From positions 17,545,579 to 17,609,578 of the forward strand of contig OZ234500.1 of the NCBI GenBank assembly GCA_965153455.1: DNA of 64,000 nt, given 5' to 3'. The notes under the pieces were generated by a model. That model was not told where the DNA came from. It saw nothing but the letters and a program-made list of their open reading frames with translations, and did no database searches. Every line of letters begins with the position of its first letter. The first letter of the stretch is position 1. Position numbers and translations under genes: made by a program. Shown here piece after piece: positions 13,791 to 26,318 of the stretch. This DNA is from Sphagnum compactum (taxonomy: Eukaryota; Bryophyta; Sphagnopsida; Sphagnales).

Positions 13791-14999
13791 TAATTAGTTG
13801 CACCTTCCTCTAGTTAGCCATTTGTACCACGAAAGGAACTTAACAACCTTTTTTTCTTTTTTTTTCAGAATTTGAAATTTTGAATGTAAAAAATTATCGA
13901 TGCACTTTTGGCGATAATACAAACATTGAAGCAAAAAGCATATATCTAATGAAGTTTTTTAAAAAATTAAAATTGGCTATGTGTGCCAAAAAATCACACA
14001 AATTTGGTGAGAGGTTCATGTTTACTTCAACAATAATTAACGACAAATACACAATGGTTATATGAAGTATTGCAAAATGACCTACATACAAAAGGCTACA
14101 ACAAGTGTTTTTTAGGGATCTGATGGACATCCTTGAGTCCTTATTCCTTTTTCAGATGTAGCTAATTGAATTATCTTTTGTAAGGCACAACATATGACCT
14201 TAATCCTAGGATACAAGTTACAACATAAGAATCATGGATTTCAAAATGAAACATATGACCAATGAGAATTGCAAATTCCAAAATATTGAACATGTGACCC
14301 AGATGACCACTTCATTTTTGGAACATATGACCATTGACCACATTTCTGAAACATATGACCACTGCATTTCAAGAAGTTATAACAAATCACGTTTTCAAAA
14401 ATCATGATTAGAATTGAACATAAGACCTAAATCAGACTCATAGAATGCACATATGACAAAATCATCATGTTGTGGCCTAATGCCCATAATCCATATTATA
14501 AAAATCTAAAGAAGTTGAAACAAGAAATCAAGATACCACAGACCAAGGAACATAAAGAGGAAAAAAACTAGATATTTGCAAGGGGAGAAATGAATCATCC
14601 ATAACAAGGTCTAGTAGACATTAGACTATAGTAAGGGTACAAACTCTAAAGCACAAAACATGTCAAAATTGGGATTGAAACGTGACTTGAAGGATTGAAC
14701 TCGTGAGCACAACAACAAATGAAAAAAAAAAAGCAAACATATTTAAACATGACAAGAGGTCGAACAAGAAACAACATAAACAAAAAAAATCACCAAAACA
14801 ACCATGAAAGAACCATTCAACTTTTAGCTTTCATAGCCTTAAGCTCAATTCTAGGCTATTTATCATATCGAGAATGGAATAAAAGTCAAAAGACCACACT
14901 AAACTTTTGTTTTCCTAATTTTCACTAGCTTCCAATCATCAAAAGATGCATCACACGAGATGTTTTATAAGGTGTAAATTTTTACGATTACGTGCCAAC

Positions 15000-17196
15000 C
15001 ACTACTAGAAGGTGTTCATTGAGTTTGTTACATAGTTTTGATTTCATAAAGGACAATGTTGAAAAGGTATGTTCGTCCTCCACATTCCCTAACACTTGAA
15101 CTGTAGCAAATTCTACCAGCTTGAAATATTAGGAAATAAAGCTTTGTAGACTCTCGGAAGTTGAAAGTGTCTGCCATAAACAATCGAATGGATTCAATAA
15201 GGTTGGTGGTTCCATGGCACAAGCAATGTTTGCTTTCATGGTGTATTTGAAGGTGCTGCATTGTAGCTCAAGATGTGTGAAGATGAAATGTTCAACTACC
15301 GTTCATAACAATAATGTGTTTTTAGCAACGTGAAATTCCTCTCAAAGAAAATTCCAACATCAACCTGAAGCCAATGTTGGGGATACATTACCCCCATAGC
15401 ATCCATCAAATAATTTTTTGGGAATTGGTTCATCAACTTTTTTGTTAGATATTCCACAGCCCTGAATCCTAAATCCAATAAATGTGAAACATAAAAAGAG
15501 TCCCAACAAATGAAAATGGCAATTGCACACATGTGCACAAAACTTTGACATTTTCAACAATCTTGTTGAAAACCTTCAAGTAACCTTGTTAGCTCTCCAA
15601 ATTATAGGCCTAGGATGGGTTACATAGAATTGGTTCTCACCACATTGGAAGACCGGAAATTCAACATTAGTAGCGTTAAGATCTAGTTCAAATGCAATCC
15701 GTCGTAAAGAGATAGTATCGTGCTTGCAAGACAACACATCCTTGAAATCTTTGAATGCATCAGATCAAAACATGTCATTGGATCATTGTAAAGTTCATAG
15801 AGTTTAGCTTAACAAACTTTGATTGCAAAATATATTAATCACAAACAAAGATGTCCATTTGTTGTGAAATTTTGATCACACCATGGATAGTTTCCAATAA
15901 GGGCAATAATCCCGCAAGGCCAAGGAGGACAACAAGTTCAAACAATAAGTCGAAATTGGTTTTTGCAATCTAGAGTTCAACATGATCTTCATCCATCTTG
16001 GCCAACAAAGTCCTATATTCAAATAAGACCCTCTTGGATGGGGACAACATATTGATCCATCGGGTTTTTATGTTATTGAAAATTTTGTTTCCCTTTGTTT
16101 GCATCAGTTGAACCCTCTTCATGAATTCTATGTATCTTTTTGGGATTGTGAGAGAAGAATAGGAAAGGGTTTGAACCATAAGATTAGTGCGATGGCTCAT
16201 GTAGTGGATCCCTTCCATATGAGGTGAAAAGTCCTCTTTGATATGTTTTATTACATCATTTTTCACTCCATGCCAATAACGACATCAAATGACAACCATA
16301 ATAAAGAAAAAAAATGGGTTATATAAGAATTGAAAAAAATTACAAAACTTAGATATTGAATCCAACAACAACAAAAAGCTTTCAAACCTTAAAAACAAAA
16401 GTGAATGAAAACAAAAACAATGAAAACTGGAAATTTAACTTGAAAGACATTCATGCCATCTACTCCAAATTATAATAACTTCACAGCAATGTCAGATTTA
16501 GATAAACCACCATTGTTCATCAATGCATCCATTATAACATTTGTTAAATTTTTGGCATTTCTACCTTCAGTGATGCGTTCCAGAAATATCATAAATAATG
16601 ATCAAACCCAATCTTTAATAATATATGTTTGAATCGACACCCAAAATTGATTGTCAATTATTATCACTTCATCACAACTAAGTGCAAAGTATTGAGATGC
16701 ATCAAAAACCTCTTTTGCCTTTGACTTCACCTACTTGTGCATAAAATTTGCCACTACCTAGCCAATTGTGTCCAACCAATGTTTTTTAGCCAACAAAGGG
16801 ATACCCAAGAAACAAAAAAAGGCTTAAAAGCCTCATACTCCAATAGAGGTCGTCCTTCCTTGTTGAAAAAGATGAAATATTGTGGCAAATTGTTGTCATT
16901 TTCTACCCCTTTCAGCTTTCAAGTGTTGACCCCTACCCATTTTGCACTTGTTCAATTATTGTGCAATGACTCCTATTCATGTATATTGTTGCATTTTTCA
17001 AGTGTTGACACCTCTTGTTGACAAACCAATCATCTTTTTTCACCCCCAAATGTGGAAGATCCTTGGTAGCCTTTCTCTTACTTGCATGTTTCTTAAGGGT
17101 ATTTGATTTGGGGCCCAAAATGAGGTCCTTTTCAGCTACTGCAAAGCAGCTAACACATTTGACATAGTGGACCTCCCCATTATTTTCCCTAAGCAT
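15000..17196 (-). pseudogene. Degenerate hAT-like transposase with BED-type zinc finger
   Basis: Minus-strand pieces occur in the order expected for plant hAT-derived transposases of the ZNF862-like type. A BED-like finger (about 17196-16933) has a CVSC pair and a later KKHASKRK segment. Next comes a piece at about 16.7-16.44 kb (ALSCDEV ... NLTNVIMDAL), then a core at 16266-15970 (MSHRTNLMVQTLS, then KGNKIFNNIKTRWINMLSP), then a C-terminal part at about 15560-15296 (MGVMYPQHWLQVDV). Several stops and frame changes separate the pieces, so no intact transposase is encoded. Terminal inverted repeats were not found. Family assignment rests on motif order and wording, from memory of the family. 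Confidence 0.65.
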
Positions 17197-17762
17197 TTAT
17201 ACCCAAGGAAATGACATTGCCCATGAATTTGAGCACTTTCTAAAGGGTTCATAATTATTTTTACTTCTTTTTAAGAGGCTTTTCTTCATTTTCATCACCC
17301 ACATTGATGATTTTGCACACATCAAGTGTTGGGGTTACAAATGTTGGTAATTCGCTAAGGAAAATAAAAGTAACTACAAGATTGTTAGGTCCACACATGG
17401 ACAAGGAGTCTACTTGAGTGTTGTTTGCTTATGAGAACAACATTGGTTTGGTTTGATTTAAAAAGGGGATGAGCAAGGGGCTTGTATTAGCATAAGTTTT
17501 GTTAAATTGAAAGTAGTGCTCCAATGACACAATTTCACAATGCAAAGAACAATAGCCAACAAAAAGGAAATTTTAAATTGACATCCATCCCTCAAAGATA
17601 AACAAAACAAAAACAAAACAAAACATAACACAATGTTTGAACAAAAAAAGAATGCACACATAAAAAAAAGATGCAAGCAAGAAGTAAACAACCGAACAAA
17701 TGGGTTGTGAAGGGAAGGAAATCATAACTTTTTATTCCAATTTCAAAAATTCATCACATATC

Positions 17763-17930
17763 CACTACTATAAAAGTGGGGTGCGATTCACTAGCCAAAA
17801 TATTGTGCGACCTTAAAAGTGAAATAAGGTTATTGCATTCTAATGATTTCACCTTGGTTAAAGTTATTTCACTATAATATCACTATGGAAACATCGTGTT
17901 TCACTACTAGTTGACATATTCAACTACGTA
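17763..17930 (+). mobile_element. CACTA-like terminus (family B)
   Basis: The sequence CACTACTATAAAAGTGGG followed by GTGCGATTCAC resembles the reverse complement of 51481-51509 (CACTACTACAAAATGTGGG then TGCAGTTCAC). Both are followed by subterminal TTCACTA words, typical of CACTA transposon ends. I found no matching right end, so this is a terminus only. Confidence 0.45.
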
Positions 17931-20420
17931 GTGGTATTTAACTTACTTATTATAGGTTTTTAAGTTATTTTAAATCAAATTATTCAACTAACATTAGGCT
18001 ATACCTTAGGTTATTTTATTTTAAGTTAATATATGTTATTTTAGGTTATACTTTAGGTTATTCAAGGTCATTATACTTTAGGTTAGTATAAGTTATTTTA
18101 TCATAAGTATAATAACTTAAAATAATCTAAAATAAAACACAATGACCCAAGGTAAAATATCCTAAAATAACCAATAATAATTTATGAAAAATAATTTAAA
18201 ATAACCTATGATAGAATAATTACTAATAGCCTATGATAATATAGTCTAGAATATCCAACAATAATTTATAGTAGAATAGTCACCAATAGTCGTAATAACA
18301 CATAAAATAACCAACAATAATTTATAATACAAGAGCCACCAATAATTTTAATAACCTAAAATAACCACCAATAGCCATCAATATCCATTAATAAAATAAC
18401 CATTAATAACCACAATAGAATAACCACCAATAACCATTAATAAAATAACCATTAATAGCCACCAATAGAATAGCTACCAATAACCATTAATAAAATAACC
18501 ACTAATAGCCACCAATAGAATAGCTACCAATAACCATTAATAAAATAACCACTAATAGCCACCAATAGAATAGCTACCAATAACCATTAATAAAATAACC
18601 ACTAATAGCCACAATAGAATAGTTACCAATAGCCATTAATAAAATAACCACTAATAGCCACCAATAGAATAGCTACCAATAGCCATAAATCACCACTAAT
18701 AGCCACTAATAGAATAGCTACCAATAGCCATTAATAAAATAACCACTAATAACCACAATAGAATAGCTACCAATAGCCATTAATAAAATAACCACTAATA
18801 GCCACCAATAGAATAGCTACCAATAGCCATTAATAAAATAACCACTAATAGCCACCAATAGAATAGCTACCAATAGCCATTAATAAAATAACCACTAATA
18901 GCCACCAATAGCATAGCTACCAATAGCCATTAATAAAATAACCACTAATAGCCACCAATAGAATAGCTACCAATAGCCATTAATAAAATAACCACTAATA
19001 GTCACCAATAGAATAGCCATCAATAGCCACCAATAAAATAACCACCAATGGTTTACAATAGAATAGCCACTAATATCCACCAATAGCCATGAATATAATA
19101 ACCATTAATAAATTCCAATATCCACTAATCGAATATCTACCAATAGCCATTAGTATAATAGCCACCAACAACCATTAATAACCTATGGTAATTTAACCTA
19201 TAATAACCACCAATAGCCACCAATAGAATAATTATTAATAGCCATTAATAGAATAGCCACTAATAGCCAATGATAGAATAACCATTAATAACCATTAATA
19301 TTATAGTTACCAATAACCATTAATATAATAGTCATTAATAACCACCAATAGAATAGCCACCAATAGCCCCAATAAAAACAACCAATAGCCGCTAATAGAA
19401 TAGCCACCAATAGTCCCAATAAAAAAAACCAATAGCCACCAATAGAATAACCATTAATAGCCACCAATGGCCCTAATAAAAAAAAAACCAATAGCTGCCA
19501 ATAGAATAACCATTAATAGCCACCAATAACCCTAATAAAAAAAAACCAATAGCCACCAATAGAATAACCATTAATATCCACCAATATTATAGCTACCAAT
19601 AGCTGCCAATAGAATAGCCATTAACAGGCATTAATAACCACCAATAGCCCCAATAAAAAAATAACCAATATCCACCAATAGAATAGCCATTAATAGGCAC
19701 CAATAGTCCCAATAAAAAAATAACCAATATTCGCCAATAGAATAACCATTAATAACCACCAATAACCCTAATAAAAAAACAACAATAGTTGCCAATAGAA
19801 TAGCCATATAGTAGCCACCAATAACCCCAATAAAAAAATAACCAATAGCCGCCAATAGAATAGCCATTAATAGGCACCAATAACCCCAATAAAAAAAGAA
19901 CCAATGGCTGCCAATATAATAACCATTAATAAGCACCAATATCCCCAATAAAAAAAACTACTAATAACCATAATAAACATATACTAAAATTGCTTAGAAT
20001 TGCCAAAAATAATTTAGGGTGAAATAATTTATAATAGACAAAAATAACTTAAGGTGAAATAACCTACAATAGCCTAGAATTGCTAATAATGACATAAGGT
20101 TTCAATAGCCAAAAATAACCAACTATAACTTCACATTGTAAAAAATAACGTAAAATGAAATAACTTAGAATAGCCAAAAACAACTTATAATATCTACAAA
20201 TAACCTAAAATGAAATAATTTACAATAGCCAAAAAAATTTATAATACCTGAAAATAGGCTAAAATAATCAAAAATAACTTAAAATAACCAAAAGTAGCTT
20301 AAGGTAAAATAGCAAAAAATAGCCAAAAGTAATTCAAAATAACCATAAATATTTATGAATAATGTAGGGTGAAATAATTTAGATTAATGAAAAATAGTTC
20401 TATAATAGCTGAAAGGAGCC
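17930..20420. repeat. AATAGCC-type minisatellite with a 50-bp higher-order unit
   Basis: About 2.5 kb are built from short words such as aatagccacc, aatagaatagc and cattaataaaataacc. Between about 18470 and 19020 they form a regular 50-bp unit (gctaccaata recurs every 50 bp, for example 18523 and 18573). Toward both ends the words drift to ataacctaaa-like and aaaataacc forms. Repetitive open frames on the minus strand, with Gly/Tyr/Trp/Ile-rich products, are by-products and not genes. Confidence 0.9.
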
Positions 20421-21947
20421 TAACATATGTAGTATTATTATATTCGCAAAAACATTATCCATTTATTAAACTTTTTTTTCAAAAGAATGGTCATTAAAAT
20501 GGTATTGAATAATGATATTCAAAATACTTTTTGTTCAAATGACTTTACACTTTCAAAAGGAAATAAATGTAATTATGTACATTATTGAAATTTTAAAAAG
20601 TACATTTGAATCATTTCATTTGAACAAAATCTTAATAAGATATGAATTTTCAAAGTTTATGTTTTTCTAATGTTTAAAATGAAATATTTGATAAATAGAA
20701 TGTAATGTAACACATTCTCACAACAAGTGGGGTGGTTTGATGATAGGGGTCTTTGCCTCCAATCTAAAGGTCAAAGAATCAAATCTCACAAGTGGTGTGT
20801 ACGTGGTCAACAATAGTAAGTTGATCAAATATTCTTTTATCTAGTTCCTTAAAGTAGGTGTTTAGGTTGATTATGTCATTTACATGCCTAGGTTAGGTTT
20901 TAACCTAACTTAGGTAGTGACACATGTTAATAACTCATAGGATGAAAATCACAAAATTATCAATAATATCATATATTAAATAATATAAATTTAATTGATT
21001 TCCATGTTGTTTGATTGATTAACTAGCAAGTGAATGGTTTGGTAAATTTGTATTTCACTTGAGAATAACCTTGTTTCATTAAGTATTAATGAACCAATTC
21101 ATTATTCGTAACAAATAGTCCCCATTCATTTAGGGGCTGATCAATTTCATTATGGTAAAAATGTCCAAATTCACTCAAAATTTAATGAAACCCAAAGTGA
21201 ATTAAAACAAATTTTAGCGTAATGGTCGCCCACGAAACTCCAAGCTTCTAATGCAACAAATGTAACCATCTTGTGCATTCAGTACTCTGCGAGTGGAGTG
21301 TGATCACTACAAGTCACAATGTGTACATTCTTTTCGAACCCTACTCCCCAGCCACCCTTTTGCATCATGCCTCTTGAATGCAAGTTCCAACTTTTGACCA
21401 TAACTCACAATGGCACCAAACAAAAAATTGGTACCACAATGAAAGTTTGTTGTGGATTGATTACAACCTACAATTACAAGTTACAAGTTACAAATAATGA
21501 TTATAGCGATGAAATCTTGAAAAGCAAGAAAAGCTTATGGCGATGAAAAGAAAAAATGTGAAACACTTATGTTGGCAAATGGAACAAATAGATGGACGGT
21601 GATGGCAAAATTTACCAAATTTGACAATACAAGTGGTGCAACCTTGGCAATGGAGAGAAAGGTCTTAAAGCATTTCATGGGAAAGGAGTGGTGAAATGTT
21701 GATTATGCTTAATTGTTTTCATCATACTGTTGGTTATTAGAAGCCTTAAAGTGGATGCAACTTGGCAATTTTATTTTATTTATGATTTTATTTTCTTAAT
21801 GGATTTTGCAAGGCCTTGGGGGTTGTCGCTTTTAAGTGGCTATAGTTTGTCAATAGAAAAAAGGATGGAGTATATTGAGGTTTCCTCAATCCTAGATTCC
21901 TTTTTGAAACATTTGAAATGATATTCACATTGGATTTTATGTCTAGT
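20421..21947. other. Non-coding region
   Basis: No supported gene. A short run of TAGGT words at about 20860-20920 resembles the TAGGTAGG clusters elsewhere. Open frames at 21319 and 21730 have no recognisable domain. Confidence 0.4.
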
Positions 21948-22118
21948 CACTACTACAATTCAAGGTTTTTTTTTTACTTGGTTTTTTATTAAAAAAATAC
22001 TCAAAAATGACAATCGTCAAAAAGCCCACCCTATCAATTTAAACAAGTTGATTTGGACATGCTAGCATGAGTGGGTATTCAATTTGGACCATGTGGTTTT
22101 GACTAACATAGTGACTGA
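21948..22118 (+). mobile_element. Left end of a CACTA element (family A)
   Basis: Begins CACTACTACAATTC and matches the 5' end of the complete CACTA element at 41150. Similarity continues about 160 bp, including the shared words ggacc, ttttgact and aagtgact-like text, and then stops where a less AT-rich block begins. The cognate right end was not found within the window. The abrupt change from transposon end to gene-derived sequence is why a gene-fragment-carrying element is considered. Confidence 0.6.
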
Positions 22119-23384
22119 TTAGGAGGTTCTCGTTACAGGGTTATCCTGTTACAGCCACTTTTGCGCATCCTCCAAACCCTTAGGTTTAGGCATAGACAAG
22201 ATACTTAATTTTGATGGACTGTATTTCTGGTAGCAGGAAAAGTTTTAGGCAATTTCTCTCTCTTTTAAGTTCATACCACCCTTGATGCATTTTGTCCAGC
22301 CTTTTGGGCTCTGGCAGTGAGGCATGTGCTTCTGGGAGGAAACCCTGAGGCCAAAGCCCCTGAACTTCTTGGTTTTTTGCACCCTATTTATGAACAATCC
22401 CAAGATAGTTGTCCAATTTTTTAGAGGTGTCTTGCATTGGTCAATGTCGGGCTAGTTCAATCAGGTTTCTAGATACAACTACTTGAGCATTCCTAAGCAT
22501 TCTGTAAGCTTGCTGTATATTCTGCACTTGAGTTGTGTCTCTAGGATTTCCTAGTGTGTAGAAAGAATTCTGGACATATGTTATGCCTATTCTTGTGGTT
22601 GCTCTTTATAGATTGGATGTGGGTTTCCTTCTCTGAGATGACTTTGGCAATTGATTTCATCAAGCAAAGCATCTGCAGGCATTTCGCCCTCCAAAACATT
22701 GGGCAATGTAGTGTGAGACCTGGTGTAATTGATGGGTGGGTTTGTGTTCTTGTATTTTCATCAGCTGTTGCCCAGGACTGTGCAACAAAAGTATGCATGA
22801 ATCAACAATGTGCATGGAATTGTAAACTTTGTGGGACCAAAAAAGTTAGAATTGTCCAACACTTCATTATAGACACAACAAAGTTCTGGCTCTTATTGAT
22901 TAAGGAGGGAGGTCAGATTTACCTGCAACTTCTCAGACTTTAGGGAAAGATTATGTTAAACACTCCTAGAATTGCAACAGAAGTGATGCTGGAGGCTTTG
23001 CACACATAGCTTAGCAATTGTGAAACACACCTAGAATGCCGGTATGAACATATGGAAGGTCTGTAAGCACTGTGGATGATGATGATACAAGGTACTATTG
23101 AATAATTTGACCTGGTCTGTTTGGCATATGGCAAGTTACTTCTGGAGGGGATTTTCCCTTTTGACTGAAGTGTAGTAGTGTGTGCAGAATGGCTGCTCTG
23201 CAGCACAAAACCCCATTTCTGACAATTTGCCTTAAGATGTACATACCGTTTGGTCTTCTGTCATCTCCCTTGTCCCTGTGTCTCTATCAAACCTCTGTTC
23301 TGCACACAGCTGCAAATGAGTTCTGTCCATCTTGGGTCCTCTTGATTCTCTCAAATTTGCATGGTCATCATGCTAGTGTCATGA

Positions 23385-25075
23385 TCAACAGTTGATGCCA
23401 CACTGCTGCAAGCTGGGTCCATTAACCTTCGCCAAAAATGGATCAATGCGCACCCATAGAAGTGAGAATATGGATGCGAGAAGGATTGACCACATTATCA
23501 CAATTGTTGGGGTTCGATTTTGCCGACCCATCAATCCATTCAGAAAGGGGTATAAGTGCACAATAACCCAAAATGCAAAGAAAAGCTTTCCAAATAAGGA
23601 CCCCCATGATTGATAGCCATTGTTGTCAGCATCTGAGACACCGGCAACAACACCCACTAGATTGATGATCAGAAGTGTAGTTGGTGGAATCAGATGGGAT
23701 GTCCACTTGAATGCATAAAGCTCCCAAAAACTTGCATCTTCTGAGCACTTGGATGTGACAGTGAAATTTGTGTCAATACCAGCAAAGACCTTCAGTAGGC
23801 CTTGAAACACTGCAAAAAGGTGAGCAGAAACACCTCCAATAACCCAAAACTGCTCATTTCTCCACCATTCATCTATCCCCACTCCTGACCACCGCATCTC
23901 CAAAATACCTGTGGCAAAGATGGAAATAAAAAGTGATATAAACCAGAGACTGGCAAGATTGGTGATCTGCACAAACAGAAAGCACCATGTTAGTCAACAA
24001 CCCAACAGGAGACTTGGCAATGTGTAAGAGAAAAGACAAGGACTGAGTCATGTCCAAATTGCAGCCAAATAATCCTAGATTCCACTAATGAATAAATGTG
24101 AGGAGGAGCTCATGAAGTAAAGCATCTCATGGTTGATGAAGCTACAAAGATGTTGAGGTCTAAGAGTTTCTGGATTGTAAGTGTCAAATGAAAGGGTAAG
24201 TTGCAGAAACATACAGTGGGAATGATGAAATTTCCAGTCAGCAGGCAAACAGCAGGCAGTGTGCAGTAGGCAATCAGTGGCAGCGACTTGAGAGGGTACA
24301 CTGTGGTGTTTATGTAGGTAAGTTTTTCTAGGCACTTCAAACCCCCTGCATAGCCATACCATAAAGGGCAGTGTCAGCTGAGACAAATCTCCACTGAACC
24401 AAGTGCCCATCGGAGCACTTGATTCAATCAGTCAGATAGATTGATGGGTGCTGATCCCTTGACGGCTGGCCAAGGTGGCATGCAATAGATTGATCTCCAC
24501 CCCCGGCAATGCATCTTGAAACCAGTGAGAATATCCCCTGTCACTGACCCATAGATCCAACCAATCTACAAACAACATACATTTTGTCTGGAGTTTTATG
24601 CATTGCATTTGCTCAGATTGGAAGAACATGCCAATCTGAGCCTGTTCTTCCAATCTGAGCAAATGCAATGCATGCCAATAGATCATTATTGTATATCTCC
24701 TTTACTGGTGGCTCATATCCATACAATGCTTGTCTCCTGAACAAACATCCAGTACCCACATATACGAGACCCTGGATTCCATCCAGACCTTTCATATTTA
24801 TCTGCACCAAGACTTTGGCAGTGTAAGCACAATGACAAGACCAAAGCTAGAAGTCTCTGCAACCAGAAATCCTCCCAAGTCTAGGCCTGCCATGCAAACA
24901 GAATGTTCAGCAATAGTTACTAGAAAAGGACAATAGAATGTGAACAGAGATGTAGATTCTTGCTTACATCAAAGAACACAGTATTGTCGTTGGCATATCC
25001 ATCACTCCAACCAATACCATCAAACCTTTGTGGAAATTGCACATAGCAGACTTTTTTCCCAACAGTTGGATCCAT
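23385..25075 (-). pseudogene. Cellulose synthase catalytic subunit, 3' fragment with in-frame stops
   Basis: Related to CesA, the plasma-membrane glycosyltransferase (GT2) that makes beta-1,4-glucan. Four exon-like pieces remain. About 25075-24968 matches the [20 protein letters not shown] region. A piece from 24801 carries [18 protein letters not shown]. The piece 24565-24215 carries [15 protein letters not shown], and the [10 protein letters not shown] / [14 protein letters not shown] membrane region. The last exon, 23966-23385 (193 aa), is fully open and holds [26 protein letters not shown] and the C-terminal membrane helices. Two TGA codons interrupt the third piece (24430-24428, 24376-24374), both where the family has Arg, consistent with C-to-T decay. 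Everything upstream (RING finger, first helices, D,D,D catalytic part) is absent. In the GSVTED motif, Glu is replaced by Gly. Confidence 0.88.
24598..24673. repeat. Perfect 31-bp inverted repeat (hairpin) in the CesA relic
   Basis: Arms 24598-24628 and 24643-24673 are exact reverse complements separated by 14 bp. It sits just after the [10 protein letters not shown] exon and before the GWIYGSVT exon of the cellulose synthase relic. Part of the loop (ccaatctgag) repeats arm sequence, so it may have arisen by local inverted duplication. Confidence 0.95.
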
Positions 25076-25079
25076 CGTG

Positions 25080-26318
25080 ATGGCATGGAATCATCTACTA
25101 CAGAAATGCTAGGTGCACCATCTACTGTGTATTTGACATCAGGCCGAATAGGACTCAGTTTCTCTGGGATAACAGCACTTTTGAAACAACTGCCAATGCA
25201 AACACAGAAGTACGTTATCAATTGCTCGACAACCTAGCCGTGCAGCAGCAACATCAGCCTCCCATCATTGTCCTACTCTCTCTAAGTTTGTGTGATAGCA
25301 CTTTTTTTGGCTCTTCTGATAGGCACGTGGGTGAGTAGCCCATGTGTGTTAGCTGACAAGTTTGTTGAATTTGGACAGAAAGCAACAGCTCTGCAACAAT
25401 CATACTGTTGGTACAATTGCAGCAACAGATGAACTGCTGAAGTCCCATACCAGGTACTAAAAAGGACCGAGCACTCTCTCACGACAACTCCTCATGTTTT
25501 GTATTATTGCATTTGAAGAAGAGGAAGCTCTAGTTCCAGGGTGGGGAGATAGAAGTCCAACTCTGATGGGTGCACATCCACCTTTGGAGATTGGCAAACA
25601 TCAACCTCATACCACCCAAAACTGGTGCTAAACGACTTTTCTTTTTCTCAAACGATGATGGTAGGCCAGAGAAAAATATCTGATCTAAGATGAGAGGATG
25701 AATCCAATTGATGAGATGTTGTTGCTTCACGATCGGTTTGGATGCTTCACTGCTTCCTGTGCTTCCTGAGTATATAGGCGTCTGGAGCATATGTTTTAAA
25801 ATCCAACAACTCAACTTGTTTCCTGTTCAAGAATCAAGAGTATAGATGAATCCGTGAGTATGACAAAGACCCATCTTTGCTATGCAAATGTATCTGCAGA
25901 TTCAGATAGCATTTGATTTCCTGAGTAATGTATCAGGCATTTACTACAGATGTGCTTCTCTTATGCTGCATTGGGGTCAATGCAGATGACGGTTTTCCGA
26001 GGTCCAATGGTGTAAGAAGAGCATCTATCATTTCACAGATAGTTTGGTGATCTTGCTTTTCCCTTGTACAATTCTAGAAGCTTTCCTACAAGTGTCTGAG
26101 ATGAAGCAGGAAGAACTCCTTACAAATTGCTGAACATGTGTTTGGGGTGAACATGTATGGGGGTGAACTGAAATCCAGTGCTTGTGGACTTCTGACGTAA
26201 GAGGAACCTAAAAATAATTCCCCCAAAAGTGTTGCTTCTCGTTATTCAGCACTTCTTCTATTCACAGACCTTAATGGGTTTCTTTCTTTCAGGCTCATAA
26301 CGTTGAACACTCTTGCAG
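25080..26318. other. Junction region between the two gene relics
   Basis: This stretch lies between the 5'-most recognisable CesA piece and the 5'-most alpha-mannosidase piece. Its composition is less AT-rich than the flanking repeat DNA, but I recognise no exon of either gene. The N-terminal and catalytic exons expected on both sides are missing. Confidence 0.5.

Noticed and set aside
19285-19948. Minus-strand open frames with Gly/Trp/Ile/Tyr-rich membrane-like repeats
   Set aside because: They are translations of the AATAGCC minisatellite and have no independent support.
17930-20420. Possible CRISPR-like array because of regular spacing
   Set aside because: The sequence is a plain tandem minisatellite without unique spacers, in plant nuclear DNA with no cas genes.
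22554-22943. 129-aa plus-strand open frame
   Set aside because: Lies in sequence downstream of the CesA relic on the opposite strand, with no recognisable domain or gene signals.
23168-23183. TAGTAGTG at about 23.17 kb as the right end of the CACTA element starting at 21948
   Set aside because: Beyond the 8-base core it does not match the family's inverted repeat, and the flanking 3 bp do not match; it lies in the 3' flank of the CesA relic.
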